NCBI GenBank assembly: GCA_037102815.1
Contig: BTPP01000003.1
Span: 930,001 to 994,000, forward strand
Origin: Neurospora intermedia
Lineage: Eukaryota > Ascomycota > Sordariomycetes > Sordariales > Sordariaceae
Length of the DNA stretch: 64,000 bases
Direction: 5' to 3'
Positions 1-11,184 of the stretch are shown here, piece by piece. Position numbers and translations under genes: made by a program. Below the pieces are notes generated by a model. The model ran no database searches, had not been told where the DNA came from, and saw only the letters and a list, made by a program, of their open reading frames with translations. The stretch's first letter is position 1; every line of letters begins with the position of its first letter.

Positions 1-1017
1 CCGTTTGTTTTTCACCGTCCTGCGGCCAAGCCGTTTTTGGGTTGAACACCACAGCATAGCGCCTTCACCGGCCAATTTACCTCACGGCCACCGCACACAT
101 TGTCTCCATCTACTGTCCTCAGATCGATCAACCTGCCTGCGGGGTGACTGATCTACCCTGTCTGCTTACTCCGGGATTTTGCTTCCGCCTTCATCGTCAC
201 TCAAATCACTTCTGGAACTGGACAGCAGAGCAGTTCGGCTTGATTTTAGCTGCTTATTTGGCTGTCGAAATCTGTTTTTGTCTGTTGGACGTCTCCATTG
301 TCTGGATATCGTCGGCTCACAGGCTTGGCCACTCGCCCGCCATCTATCTGTGTGAGCTCTGCAGACATTGGCCTCTTTGCGACGGCACCTGGCCTCTTGG
401 TGGTAGGCCAAATCAAGTCGGAGAAGAAGAGCATTTTGTTACTCGGGCAAATTAGGTGTTGGGTTGGCGGCACTCGAGCGAGAAATCTGTGCTACCGTCC
501 ACAGACAGCTCGCTTCAAGGTTGCCTTACCCTTCCGGTTCCTCACCGGCACCTCCACTCCTCACCATCGGCCTTCCTCTCTCCTCTCACCCCTCCCTCAT
601 TCTATCTCAACGGTTTACGGTTCTGACACCCACAACTGCACTCTTCGCTCCTCTTTGTCACGCTGTCTGCAGCTCTCCATTGATTCATCGTTACGGCCTG
701 CTCTCTCCGGGGCGATGGCGCTCCTGTGAGGATGCCCGGTCTCCGCAACAACCTCACTTCAGTCCCCAACGTCCCCTAGGTACACCTTGGTACTGAAACG
801 ACCCTCTCCTTGCTTACTTGCAGTCTACACAGCGGTACCGGGGTGCTATAGTGCTGGATGTCATTTGTTTCCACCGTGCTTCTATTCCACCTACTACCCT
901 ACCTTACCTAATACGGCACACCTGGCGGTACCCTTCGACAAAGTACACCCACCCATCATCGTTTGCCCGTGTTTCGCGCCCTGTCAGACACACCTCCACA
1001 GTCTTATTCCATCCGCC
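1..1017. other. upstream region of the Zn2Cys6 gene, no gene seen
   Basis: This stretch has only short overlapping reading frames with no recognisable protein. It is pyrimidine-rich around 520-620, as is common in fungal promoters and leaders. It probably holds the promoter and 5' leader of the regulator that begins at 1018. No TATA box or specific operator can be assigned with confidence. Confidence 0.5.
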
Positions 1018-4000
1018 ATGGTAAGAGACCCAATTTCTTTCTTCCCGGTCGCGGTAGGCTGCATGGCCCCAGAACGAAGATCTCCATATCTGATCCTCTT
1101 CTGTGCCTGCTAGCTAGACTGTCGAATGTTTCCCAAACTTACACTCCCCCATCACATTCGCACACGCATACATACATACATACTTACATACATACATACG
1201 CCTTCACACTCTTCGGTTCTTCCGGGTCATCCTACCCGTACCCCTACACCAGCCCTCCTCCCCGAAGTCCATGTTTGCCATGGCCCGCCTCACCGGTCCT
1301 GACGCACCACTTCTTTGAGCGCCCACTGTCTCATCTGCCCTTCTTGTTCATCCGATGTGCGGTGAATTGATGTTGCTTGTATAGAACCCTAATTTAAGGA
1401 AGCGCCGGGCTTACTGTCCCGAGCAATCGCCTGCCGAGCCAGTACTTCAGGACTTCCATCCTCGATCATCGCCCGGATGTTTTGTGACCCCACCCCTGCC
1501 GCCCAATAACTACCTTCCGCTCAACAATCAGTATATACTTAGGCAGGCCCCCGACATCGAGGTGACTATCACAGTGTCTCTTTACGATCTGTTAAACTTG
1601 CATCGTCCAGAACAGCGCCAGTTGTTGCTTGAGAAAGCCGCACCGAGTCTCGAGGTCCCAGTTGGCACTCTTCTGGAACTCACCAAGCTGCAGTCGTACT
1701 CCCAAAAGAGGCCACGTCTCAATCCACCCCTTACCATGTCAACATCATATACGGACGATGCATCTGGGCATGAGAAGAGCCAGGAGAAGTCGCCACCCAC
1801 AGGGCGATCAAATCATGATCCCAACAACGAGTTCCGCAAACCTTCTATTGCCTTTGCTGCTGAGCCTGGCTGTTTTCCGCCAGGTTGGAGTGGCGGGCCA
1901 TTAGCAAGCTGCCTCGGAGATTACTTGTGCCCGCCATTCTCAAGCTTTATCGGCCCTTCAGGTAAGTTCAGAGGTGTTGGCAGAGATGATAAACCGGCAA
2001 TTCTGACTGTGGCTGCAGAATACTCACCCCTTCCACCTACCACACAGCATGAGTATGGCGGTGTCAGACCAACTATAGTTGATGGCGTGGCATCCTTTCA
2101 GCCTACCACCCCAGTCTCCATGAGCTCGACATCTGTGCCATCAGATCCGATAAACCTATTCGGGGATGGTGGTGATCCAGAAATTAGGGATCCTTTCTTG
2201 GCCAGTTACCCGCCTCTTCAGCCTACTCCACTAACTGGAATGCAGCCTTTGACAACCAGAGAAGAGATGGTTTATCCCACCACTTCGCCAATCGCTAACT
2301 ACGATGGTTCGCCTGACAGCTCTCGTGCAGCAGTGAAGAATGCTGGTGTCCGGCCGCCCCAGCCGCATCTTGGGAGTTCTACAGTTACATCACTCATGTC
2401 AAGCAGCTATCTAGCTGAACTTGACCCTTCAGTGTATGGACGGACAGGAAGTATACCGGGCACACATCAAGATTATAATATGACCGAGCAAGCTTTTGGC
2501 GTGAAGAATGATGCGATCAGATACGAAATGCAACAGCGATCCTCAGCATTTGACATGTTTCCCCAATCAAGAACCATCTCAGCAAGACGTGGCCCCTTCA
2601 AGAATCACGACCAGCGTGAACAGACAGCTCACACCAGGAAAATTGGAAGCTGTATCAGGTGCCGAATGCAGCGAATTCGGGTCAGTAGCACTTTTCTATT
2701 GCATTGGTCGTTGGACCACCCCTCATTAATGCAATTCTGCTCTACGTAGTGCAACCTCGATCCTGAAAATGAAAAAGGACCCTGCCTGGGATGCAAGAAG
2801 ATTGCGGCAAACACCACCAAGATCTACCGGTTGAACTGCCTACGTTGGAAGATCATGGACATCAAGCTCTTCAAGCCTGGTCAAGTCAAGGACCACAAAT
2901 GGACCGAGCGCTGGAAAGACAGCGTGGTAGATGACATTGGAAACTGGGCCTCTTCGGAAGTGAGGACAATCAGAGTCACCGAAGGGTATACCGGTAAATG
3001 GATCGAGCTCCAGGTCCGTCAGTTCGAACCGCAGCCTGGCGACAGCCTGTACAGAAAGTGGGTTTCCAAGAACGGCGAGGTTAAGCGAGCCGAAATCCCA
3101 GCCTTTGCTATCGTCGACATGGAATCCGCCAAGACCTCGTTCAACGAGTACATCAAGCGGGCCCTGGGAAACTGCTGCACCTTTCTGCTGCGCAAGGAAA
3201 GGCTCCTCCAACGTACATACTCTCTTGCCATTAAAATTATGAAGCACTCATCCACGCACGAAACCGAACGCAGGCTGATCAAGAGCACTCTCGATCTCTG
3301 GATGTCAGTAAGGCTGACAACCAAGTCGTTCGAGATCGTCGGGGAGGAGAGGCTGGGCATGCCGCAGGATATTATCAATGACCCGGACAGTCCTTTATGC
3401 GGCAAGATCCCGCTGCCCCCGGTAATGGGAGCGCAGATTGATTCCATCCTGATCCATCAGGTTCAGCCCCAACTTCGCCGAGACACGCTGGAGGAGCTGC
3501 AGAAGATGACCCAGGAGAAGAAGCAGAGAACATGGCTTACCACGTATCTGGTGACGTTTATCCTGTTACACAACATCGCCCTCATCACCAAACACGACGC
3601 AGATTACGCCAAAAAACACAACCTGGGGAGACGATTTGCCAGGGAAGACAGCGTCAGAGAGTACAACATTGGTGAGTTACTTGGCTGCCTGCCGACCTGA
3701 CTTGCCCAAATTTCCCTCTCCCCCGGAGCGGGGCAAATCACCAACTGCCCCGGGTTTCCTTGTTTGTGGTTATTGGGCCATGTGACCATGCGATGCATAT
3801 TTGACAGGCATGTCATTGACTGATGAAACAAAAACAGGAGCGAATACACTTCTCGCCTACTTCCACTATTGCAACCGGGCGATCTACCCATTCTCTGCGG
3901 AATGCAAGGATCCAGACCTCCAAAGCCTGGCGGAGCTTGACGGAGACGCCATGCGATTCGTGCGCGAGACACGGAATTTGGTAGCTGAACATAGTGAGTT

Positions 4001-4222
4001 GTACTCTTACGATGCTGCAGATACATTTATACCTACCTTGCCCCAAATATCGAACATAGGACACATGGCGGATGCGAGTTGGAGGCTAACTTTTGTTTTT
4101 CCTCTTTTCCTGGAACAGAATCAGATTGGGAACAAGTGTTGGCGAGAGAAGAGTACGAGGACCAGTACTACTATGTCAGTCAGCTTTATGAGCCAAACTG
4201 GCAACCTCGAGTCATGACCTAG
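1018..4222 (+). CDS. Zn2Cys6-type fungal transcription factor-like protein
   Basis: Proposed exons are 1018-1020, 1451-1961, 2019-2680, 2750-3671, 3838-3993 and 4119-4222, giving 785 aa. The cysteine pattern C-x2-C-x6-C, x10, C-x2-C, then a distant C, is created only when intron 2681-2749 is removed: CIRC and the third Cys flank the junction. This resembles the Zn(II)2Cys6 DNA-binding cluster of fungal regulators, but the last spacing (15 residues) is longer than the usual 6-8. After it comes a segment beginning IYRLNCLRWKIMDIKLFKPG, typical of a family of fungal C6-like proteins, then a long alpha-rich C-terminal part. The N-terminal half is low-complexity and rich in P, S and T. The start is inferred: the long frame has no ATG before 1736, but an ATG at 1018 in a good context is followed at once by GTAAGA, and an acceptor at 1450 restores frame. 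A strong 57-nt intron (1962-2018; GTAAGT, CTGAC, GCAG) is in frame and may be retained. Targets are unknown. Confidence 0.75.
1168..1199. repeat. ATAC tetranucleotide microsatellite
   Basis: About eight tandem ATAC-like units with one variant unit in the middle. It lies inside the proposed 430-nt first intron of the Zn2Cys6 gene, so it is expected to vary in length without affecting protein. Confidence 0.9.
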
Positions 4223-5542
4223 ACTCTGGATGGATGCTGGTGGTGATGGGGCTCTTGGCTATGCTGGTTGGTAAATGACCCAACGAACGGGTGGTGGTTC
4301 ATATGTTGTCGTGTGCGCTATCACGGTCCGTCGACGAGTTGGTTCCAGGTTTATAGGTCGTGTCGTCTGCAATTGAGCGGAAGTAGAAAATTGAGGAGGC
4401 TGTCTCGATGTCATGGCTGGATAACTGGATATTTGTTGCAGCTGGGGGCTAGGCCAATACCAGAAAGAGACGGACGCAGGGAAAGCGCGCAGCCCACATT
4501 ACAATCGCATGCCGCAGAAGCAGGAGTAGGACTGGCGGTCGTTGCGGACACCCCCGTGTGAGTGTGTTAGAGGGATGAAGATGAAGCGCATCGAGAGTAA
4601 AAGAGGGAAAGAGGTGGGACAGGGCAGCGTTTGGGTTGTCCTGTCCTGGCACATCCCGGCCAAGTTTCCCCCTCTCTCGGCCAAAGGACGCATCCGGTTG
4701 GGGGCGTGTTGCGTGCTGTTAAGTTGCTTGGCGTGTGTAAGGGATGGGTCAAGAGCAACAACTAGGTGTACCTTGGCCAAGAAGAGGACGACAGAACGCT
4801 GGATTTTGGCTCTTTCGCTGAGAGTGGGAGCAGGGAATGGGGCGAATGAACGAGTGTGTAAATAGGTATGAATTCGCATGATTCGTTCAGTTTGGTGTTT
4901 GTCCATATGGAAGCATATGAGGTCGGGTAGTTCAATAATTCACTTTGGAAGATTCGTTTCTTTGCATGACTCCAGACTCTCCGTCCAATGCGTCGTGTCG
5001 ACATGCTGGTAGACAACATAAGTGGAAGTTACATGCCTAGGTTTAAAGAAATACTTGCTCTGTCTACACAAATGTTCAATCCAGTCGACAATGACGGAAG
5101 GTGATTCGTCCTTTGCTATTGGTTGCTCGCAGGACTCGGTCTGCAACCTGGCACCTTCCTTGCCGCTGTGAGCTTCAGCGAATGCAGGCGCATCTGTGAT
5201 GTGTGTCACCACTTGTCCAAAGACGGATGATTGCGCGATGACGGCGGATATAGGTATTTCTGGAGGTAGGTATGTATCAGACTTTGTGGGTGCCATTCGA
5301 GGCCTGCCACCCACGATTACAGTGAAAAGAAATGCATGAAGCCGGTCAAGTAATTTACATACCAAGTACCTAGATATATGTAGGAAAGGGGGGTAGAGGT
5401 GGTCTGTCGGCTGAACAACCCGACATCAGGCGAACCGGGTGGGTGGGCCCGCTGTAAGATGACGGGGAATGCGGCGAGGATCGTCGGCTGTCGCTGTGAA
5501 CATCCCCGTCATCATGATCCATGATGTTCCACCTTGGTGGTA

Positions 5543-5560
5543 ACCCCAGCTCGCTGGGGT
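5543..5560. repeat. perfect inverted repeat, 8-bp arms with 2-bp centre
   Basis: ACCCCAGC and GCTGGGGT face each other across a TC centre. It could be a protein-binding palindrome or a very tight hairpin. It sits in intergenic DNA far from any start codon, so no role is assigned. Confidence 0.6.
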
Positions 5561-5979
5561 CACTTCATCACAGCTCAAAACGGCAAGAGAACCACTTTTC
5601 AGAACTACGCAGAAAATGTTCTACCCAAATGATAGGCTAGTGTCTTTTCTTTTGGCGTTTTACAATACCAATAGTGTAGTTTGCTAGCTAACTACGAACA
5701 ACAATGCCCTGAAGCCGGGATGAACGGAACAGATGGCATCTGCCTGAATCAAAGAGAGAAGGATGGATTGGCGTCTCAAGTGAGCGCAAGCAAGCACCGA
5801 GCACTCATGCATTCTCCCGATGAAGCTGTCAAGCTAAAGCACCTCCACGTACATCAAGCCAGATACAGGACTAGGAAAGTAAGTTGCAGATGTTTGTTGA
5901 GGTTGTTTGCTACATGTCTCACCTTCAGTGCGGCTCCTCGCGGCGACGTTCATCGCATGTCTTACTCTACCCCAGCAAG

Positions 5980-6056
5980 GCGGCGGGTCTGGGGTGGTGT
6001 GGGTGCACGGGGCGGGCGGGGCGGGGCGGGGCGGAGCGGCCGGGCGGGGGCGGGTC
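5980..6056 (+). repeat. G-rich tract with quadruplex potential
   Basis: The plus strand carries many closely spaced runs of three to five G (GGGGCGGGCGGGGCGGGG and neighbours), separated mostly by single C. This is the most skewed base composition in the window. Four or more G runs with one-base loops is the classic pattern for a stable G-quadruplex. No gene overlaps it. Confidence 0.7.
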
Positions 6057-9000
6057 GTTTCTCAGACCTCCAGTGGGTCCTTCCACCCTAGAGGTAACTT
6101 CCATCCCTGCCTTTTGATGCGCGATGCCATCCAGGCTTTGACGACTACCTACCTTCCTACCTTCCTGCCTACCGTCACCACATATCATGGCAGGTACTAC
6201 CCATGCCTTGTTTGCACATCATTCCTCTGGTCTCTCCAAGCTCCAGCATCCGGCCAGGTATGTAAGATTGAAGGGAATCAAGGGCCTTTTGTGGCCTCCA
6301 ACCGAATCCCATCGACCATTTCTACATGTACACCATCCCCAAATTCCACCTCACTCGGATCTTGCCCCGAGATCCTGCCCGTCCAATGAAGCCGACACTT
6401 CAAGTAGATAGGGACATATCTCAACTGGACTTCAAACGCCATCCTGTGAGCTGCAATTCTGCGTCTGCAGTCTTATCTGCTGTACGCCTGCCACATCTCT
6501 CAAACTATCCTGGGACCTGGCTGCTCTCAATTCAGTTCAAATCCTCGAAAACATGATCCCAGCAACCTGAGTGTCACTGTTTCAAGTTGCTAGAGAGCAA
6601 CTTTCACTGACAAAGTCAACTCACCAGCTGGTACGATCTCGCCGGTTACCTTACCCCTTTTTTTCTACCTCGGGAACTAGGTAAGCGAACTAGGGGGGGG
6701 GGGAAAGTCTCTCCTGTTTCTTGATGGTGTGAGCAGAAGCCGGTCCGCCGCGGCATGGCCACGCAGTCGGCCGATTCCTTTAACATGGCAAAAGCACCGT
6801 ACCGCTGTCACCACTGTGTATGCTTCGATACGGCTCCACGCAAGATTGGCCCAGATTGGGCTAGGTAGCAAGACGGGCACCTACATTGGACACTCACTCT
6901 TTCCTGCTGCTCCTAGACTGGCTGCGCATGGTGAGCTGCTAGCCCAACAAGTTTCAATAGTATGTTCAACGAAAAACAACCCGGCCTCTTACGCCATGGA
7001 TCTCACCAACTTTCATGGGTAAGATTGGGTGAATCCAAAACGACACGTTCAGCCAGGCACCGATTGTTCGGACATGCCCCCGAGCGAGTCGTCTCTCATC
7101 CGTTGCTCATTGCCGACTACTCTTTGCGAAAACCTATGAGATGCGAGCAATGAGGCATAACTCGTGTCATCGGCTGTCTTCAACGGGCCCCTGCAGTGGC
7201 CCGTTGACCTGTGATTGCACTCTGTACTAACTGCTCAGACCTAGTCGTCACTCGGTCAGTTCAATTGTTAGGCCAACCGGGCACTCGCACCATACTCTCG
7301 CCTCCTGTGTGTTTGCTGGTTTTCGGAAAGGGCGAGTGTGGTCAACTTGGTCATGCCGTTTTCACACCCATGGAGGCTGAAGACCAACGAAGATTGGCGT
7401 GGATTATCCAGATTCTGAACTGCAATGACGTCCTCTTTTGTTAGCCATGAAACAGATTTTGGTCACCGGTTGGCACAGGTTGACCAGACAGGCACCGTGA
7501 GTAACACCAGGACCGGTTGCTGCTCATCTCAAACAAACCATCACACACCAACACTTGCACATCCTTTCTTTCTGTACGATGCAGGAGGATATGGTACAAA
7601 TCATCCTCAATTTGATTTCTTTCATTCCGGCTCTCAGCCATCGTCCTCGATTCCACTTGGCAACTGGACAGCCCCAAGCTGAGGCACCAGCATCGTCCCG
7701 GGGTATCATTCTTAACCTGTTATCTTCGTTGCTTTCAACCATCTCCCATATTACAACCCTAGTTGAAGTTCGCTCAGTCTCGCTCAGCTGTATTTCGGGT
7801 CACACAGCAAGTCACACAACATGGCGGGAAGGCAATGGCCATCAAGTCCCCTCCATGGTCCCTTCATTTTCTGTCCCTCCTTCGGGACTGACGCCGAGTC
7901 AAACCGACAGGTCCGACAACTGGTTGTCGGGACACACAGTTTTCGTCCTCATTCTTTCCTTGTCTTTGTTCCTCACCGACCGTTAATCTGCACCCAGCTG
8001 GGTCTCTCTTGCTTCAGGTTTGGCGATGTGGCAACTCTGAGTAGCCGGACTCGCGAATCACGGCAGCAAGTGTGCATCGTGTAATTGTGCGTTCAGCTTG
8101 TCGCTCGGGCTAGCGCAACGACCGCAGATATTCGGCGGTCGTGTGCATCGTGCCTGCTGGTCGAGTTCGTTCTCGGCTATTTTTCGAAGGTCCATCACAG
8201 TTTGCGCCGGCCCTGTGATGTGAGGTTCTACTTCCGGCTCGCCACCATTGACTACTTTCCCAAGTATGCTAAGGTAGGTACAGCTGGCAAGTGCTCTCAT
8301 CCGGTCCCCGGCGAACTCTTCCTAGCAATGTTTGATGTGATGATCACCTTTACAATGCGTTCTCGCATGTCACTTACGCTACTATGTTGGGGACATGAAG
8401 TCCGGCCCTGTCTTTACCGGGTACTCCTATACCTAGTGTATCGCTTCGGGAGAGAGCCGCAATTGCCGGTTCCTGCACGGTCCCCGGTTCCGGGCTACAC
8501 ATTACCATGTAGCCTAGAGTGCTCTAGTCACCTTGCCGATATATATTGCTCTCCTTTTCTTCTTTTCGACTTTTTGGGAATGTTTGCTACACATGAGCTA
8601 CAACAAACCTCAAACCCATGCAATTCCTATCTGGCACTGCATGTCCTTTCCAGCTGAGCCTAGCCCTTCCGTCACCGCGGATACCGGGAAGGTGCCATGT
8701 CACCACCGACCATGTCTTGTGGTGGCCCCGGACCGGGGATGGGACGCCACTTTCGACATCAAGCCATAGGGCTTTCCTTGTCCCGCAATGTCCCCAACCA
8801 TGGCTCTGGGTTTGATGTCTAAACAAGAAGTTACATTCAGGCTTCTGTCCTATCTAGGCTCCATGTTGTTGTGTACTTTCTACTTTTTCCAGGTTACCTA
8901 ACCTATCGGCCACCCATTCCCAGCTTACTGACATCAACATGGTCATTAGGTAGGTACCTTGCACGCCCCTCTTGCAGGGGAAACTGTACACCTTGTAGGG

Positions 9001-9792
9001 CCTACCCGCATCCTTGTCAGCGACTTCTTTCTCTTTCGTTTCTTAGCGGCAGCTCAGAGATCCACTGCTGTCTCCAATTCCGGCAAGTTTGACTTCGACA
9101 CCAACTCATATACTGTGCTTGTGGCATGAACTCGGCCTTGACAGCTTCACCGGCCTGCACTTACCCTTCTGGTTCACAACATGTCGTCGGCAAGAAGCAT
9201 CGCGGTGATCAACGGTACCGTCCGTACCTGCACCATCATCGACGGAAGCCATGACGAGACTCCCGTTTCTTTCCGTATTCGAGTTCAGAAATCCTCCTGT
9301 CAAGCTCCTAAGTGCTAGCGCGGTCGACCGAATCGAGGCTGGTTTCCATTTCATTGACCTGGCAAGAGGACTTCAAGCTTGACCAGGAGCTGCCTAGGTA
9401 TGTGTTACGTATATCCAAAGCCAGTCCGGCTTCTAGATAAAAGGCCAGACATCTCCTCAATCTTTGGTTTGTGATCTTGTCAACCAGCCGATCTCACGTC
9501 AACAAGCGTCAACTTCAAAGTGATTTTCCAGCTTTCCAAGGTCTCGACAATCCGAGTCCTCCCTTAAGTTCATATATTCAACAACCCGGCGTCCACCAGA
9601 CCACCAAGTGGGTGCCACATTCCTGCCTTGGTAATTGTAAGTCGCAAGTCTTTGTCCAGCTTCATTGAAATAGATAGTGGCTCGCTGAGGTGAGTGCCTC
9701 ATTCATTGGGAATGTATGCAAGGACACCCCTGAAGCTAACATTCTCAGCGCAGCTATACACGAAGCACCACACCTATCAGACGACTACCTGC

Positions 9793-11184
9793 ATGATGTC
9801 TTCAGTCAATTCTGGGCCCGTTCTCGCCGCGGCTATTGCTCCAATCATTGGCAACAACGACTTCCCCTTTGCCGCCGCAACCAATGCCGAGGCCCCAGCT
9901 CTTCCTAGCGGCTTTCCGTCTGAACTGAGATCCAAGTTGGCTTGGACTGGGTCTGACTTTGCCGATGAATCCAAGTACATCTTGTGTTTGACCGACACTG
10001 ACTTGGCCGAAGTTAAGCAGGCTATTGCCGAGTACAAATGTAAGTTGCTTCCCATTAGGTTTCTTGGTCATCACACTGACCGCGTACAGCTCTTGACCAG
10101 GATGGGTATCTCGTCGAGCCGAATACCTTCCAGCTTCCCACGCTCGGTTTGAAGCTCAGAGCACTTGGACAGGATGTCCATTTCGGCAATGGTTTTGGCG
10201 TAATTCGGGGCCTTGATCGCGCAGCTTTCTCTGTTGAGGACCTGACATTGGCCTACATGGGTCTCCAATCGTATATCGCGGAGCAACGCGGTCGACAAGA
10301 CAAGCGCGGTAACATGCTCGGTTAGTCAAACGTTGTGGTGGCATTTATCATGCTCTGTGGCTGACATCTCGAATAGTGCACATTGTTGTGGATGACAGCA
10401 CCAAACAGGCTGCCGAACATCATCGCCACTCAAACAAGTCCATCGTGAGTGGGCAACGCAATAGTGGCAGGCCATTGTAAATTGACTAACCCTTTGTTGC
10501 AGACTTTCCACAATGAGGAGGCTGGCGATATTGTCAGCTGGTTGACGAGGAGCACAGCTGCAACTGGGGGCAAGTGTATCATTGCTTCTGCGTACACCAT
10601 CTACAATGTCCTGGCTGCCACTCGACCCGACATCATTCGGACTTTGGCGCGCAGCGACTGGCCCTTCTCCATGTAAGTGGTTACCATCACACAGGCCTAT
10701 CTCATGTTATCAATACTGCATCTAACATGTCCTACTCAGGCCTCGCTTTCAATGCCGTCCGGTGATATTTCACGAAGATTCGAAGCTCATCATGAACTTT
10801 GGCCGAGCGGCTCTTCTTGGGAACCAGGCCCATCCCCGTCCTCAACATCTGCCATCCTTGACTGCTCGTCAAGTGGAGGCTTTGGATGCAATTGAGGCCA
10901 TCGCGAAGGCGTCTCAGATGGAGATCCAAACCCAGGCTGGAGACATACATTTCATCAACAATCTGGCTGTTCTGCACCGTCGGGAGGGCTTTGTGAACGG
11001 AGAGGATGCATCTACTCAGCGCCATCTGGTTCGCATGCGCCTTCGAAGCACCGAGCATGGTTGGACTATTCCTAAGGAACTAACTCAAGAGTGGGACGAG
11101 GCTTTCAAGAACAAGGGCATCAAGCGCTGGCATCTGGAGCCCATGCCAGCGTACTATTTCCCCCTCCGCAGCCAGCCCAACTGA
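9793..11184 (+). CDS. TauD/TfdA-like Fe(II)/2-oxoglutarate dioxygenase
   Basis: Exons are 9793-10039, 10090-10320, 10377-10444, 10503-10672 and 10740-11184, giving 386 aa. All junctions are phase-consistent with GT...AG ends. The metal triad of the clavaminate synthase/TauD fold is visible: His185-x-Glu187 (FHNEEAGD) and a distal His318 in NLAVLHRREGF, followed by a basic stretch HLVRMRLR that would hold the 2-oxoglutarate-binding Arg. The QAGDIHFINNL segment before the distal His is characteristic of fungal members. HxE in place of HxD is tolerated in the family. Members hydroxylate small molecules such as taurine, other sulfonates or secondary metabolites; the substrate here cannot be read from sequence. 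The start was chosen at the ATG pair 9793/9796, just after a probable leader intron. No clustered biosynthetic genes are nearby, so a metabolic-cluster role is unlikely. Confidence 0.88.

Larger units (their letters stand above)
4223..9792. other. 5.6-kb gene-poor stretch
   Basis: No reading frame here has a recognisable domain or a convincing chain of splice sites. Short frames are scattered on both strands. Visible items are a perfect inverted repeat (5543-5560), a very G-rich tract (5980-6056), CTACC/CTTCC-type pyrimidine repeats around 6145-6180 and a run of 11 G (6693-6703). The right end probably holds the promoter and leader of the dioxygenase gene, including a likely leader intron: GTGAGT donor at 9690, with acceptors near 9749-9754. 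The length would also allow a long non-coding transcript, but nothing in the sequence proves one. Confidence 0.5.

Noticed and set aside
1484-2749. Gene start at GTG 1484
   Set aside because: Nuclear fungal genes rarely start at GTG, and a phase-correct upstream ATG exon at 1018 is available.
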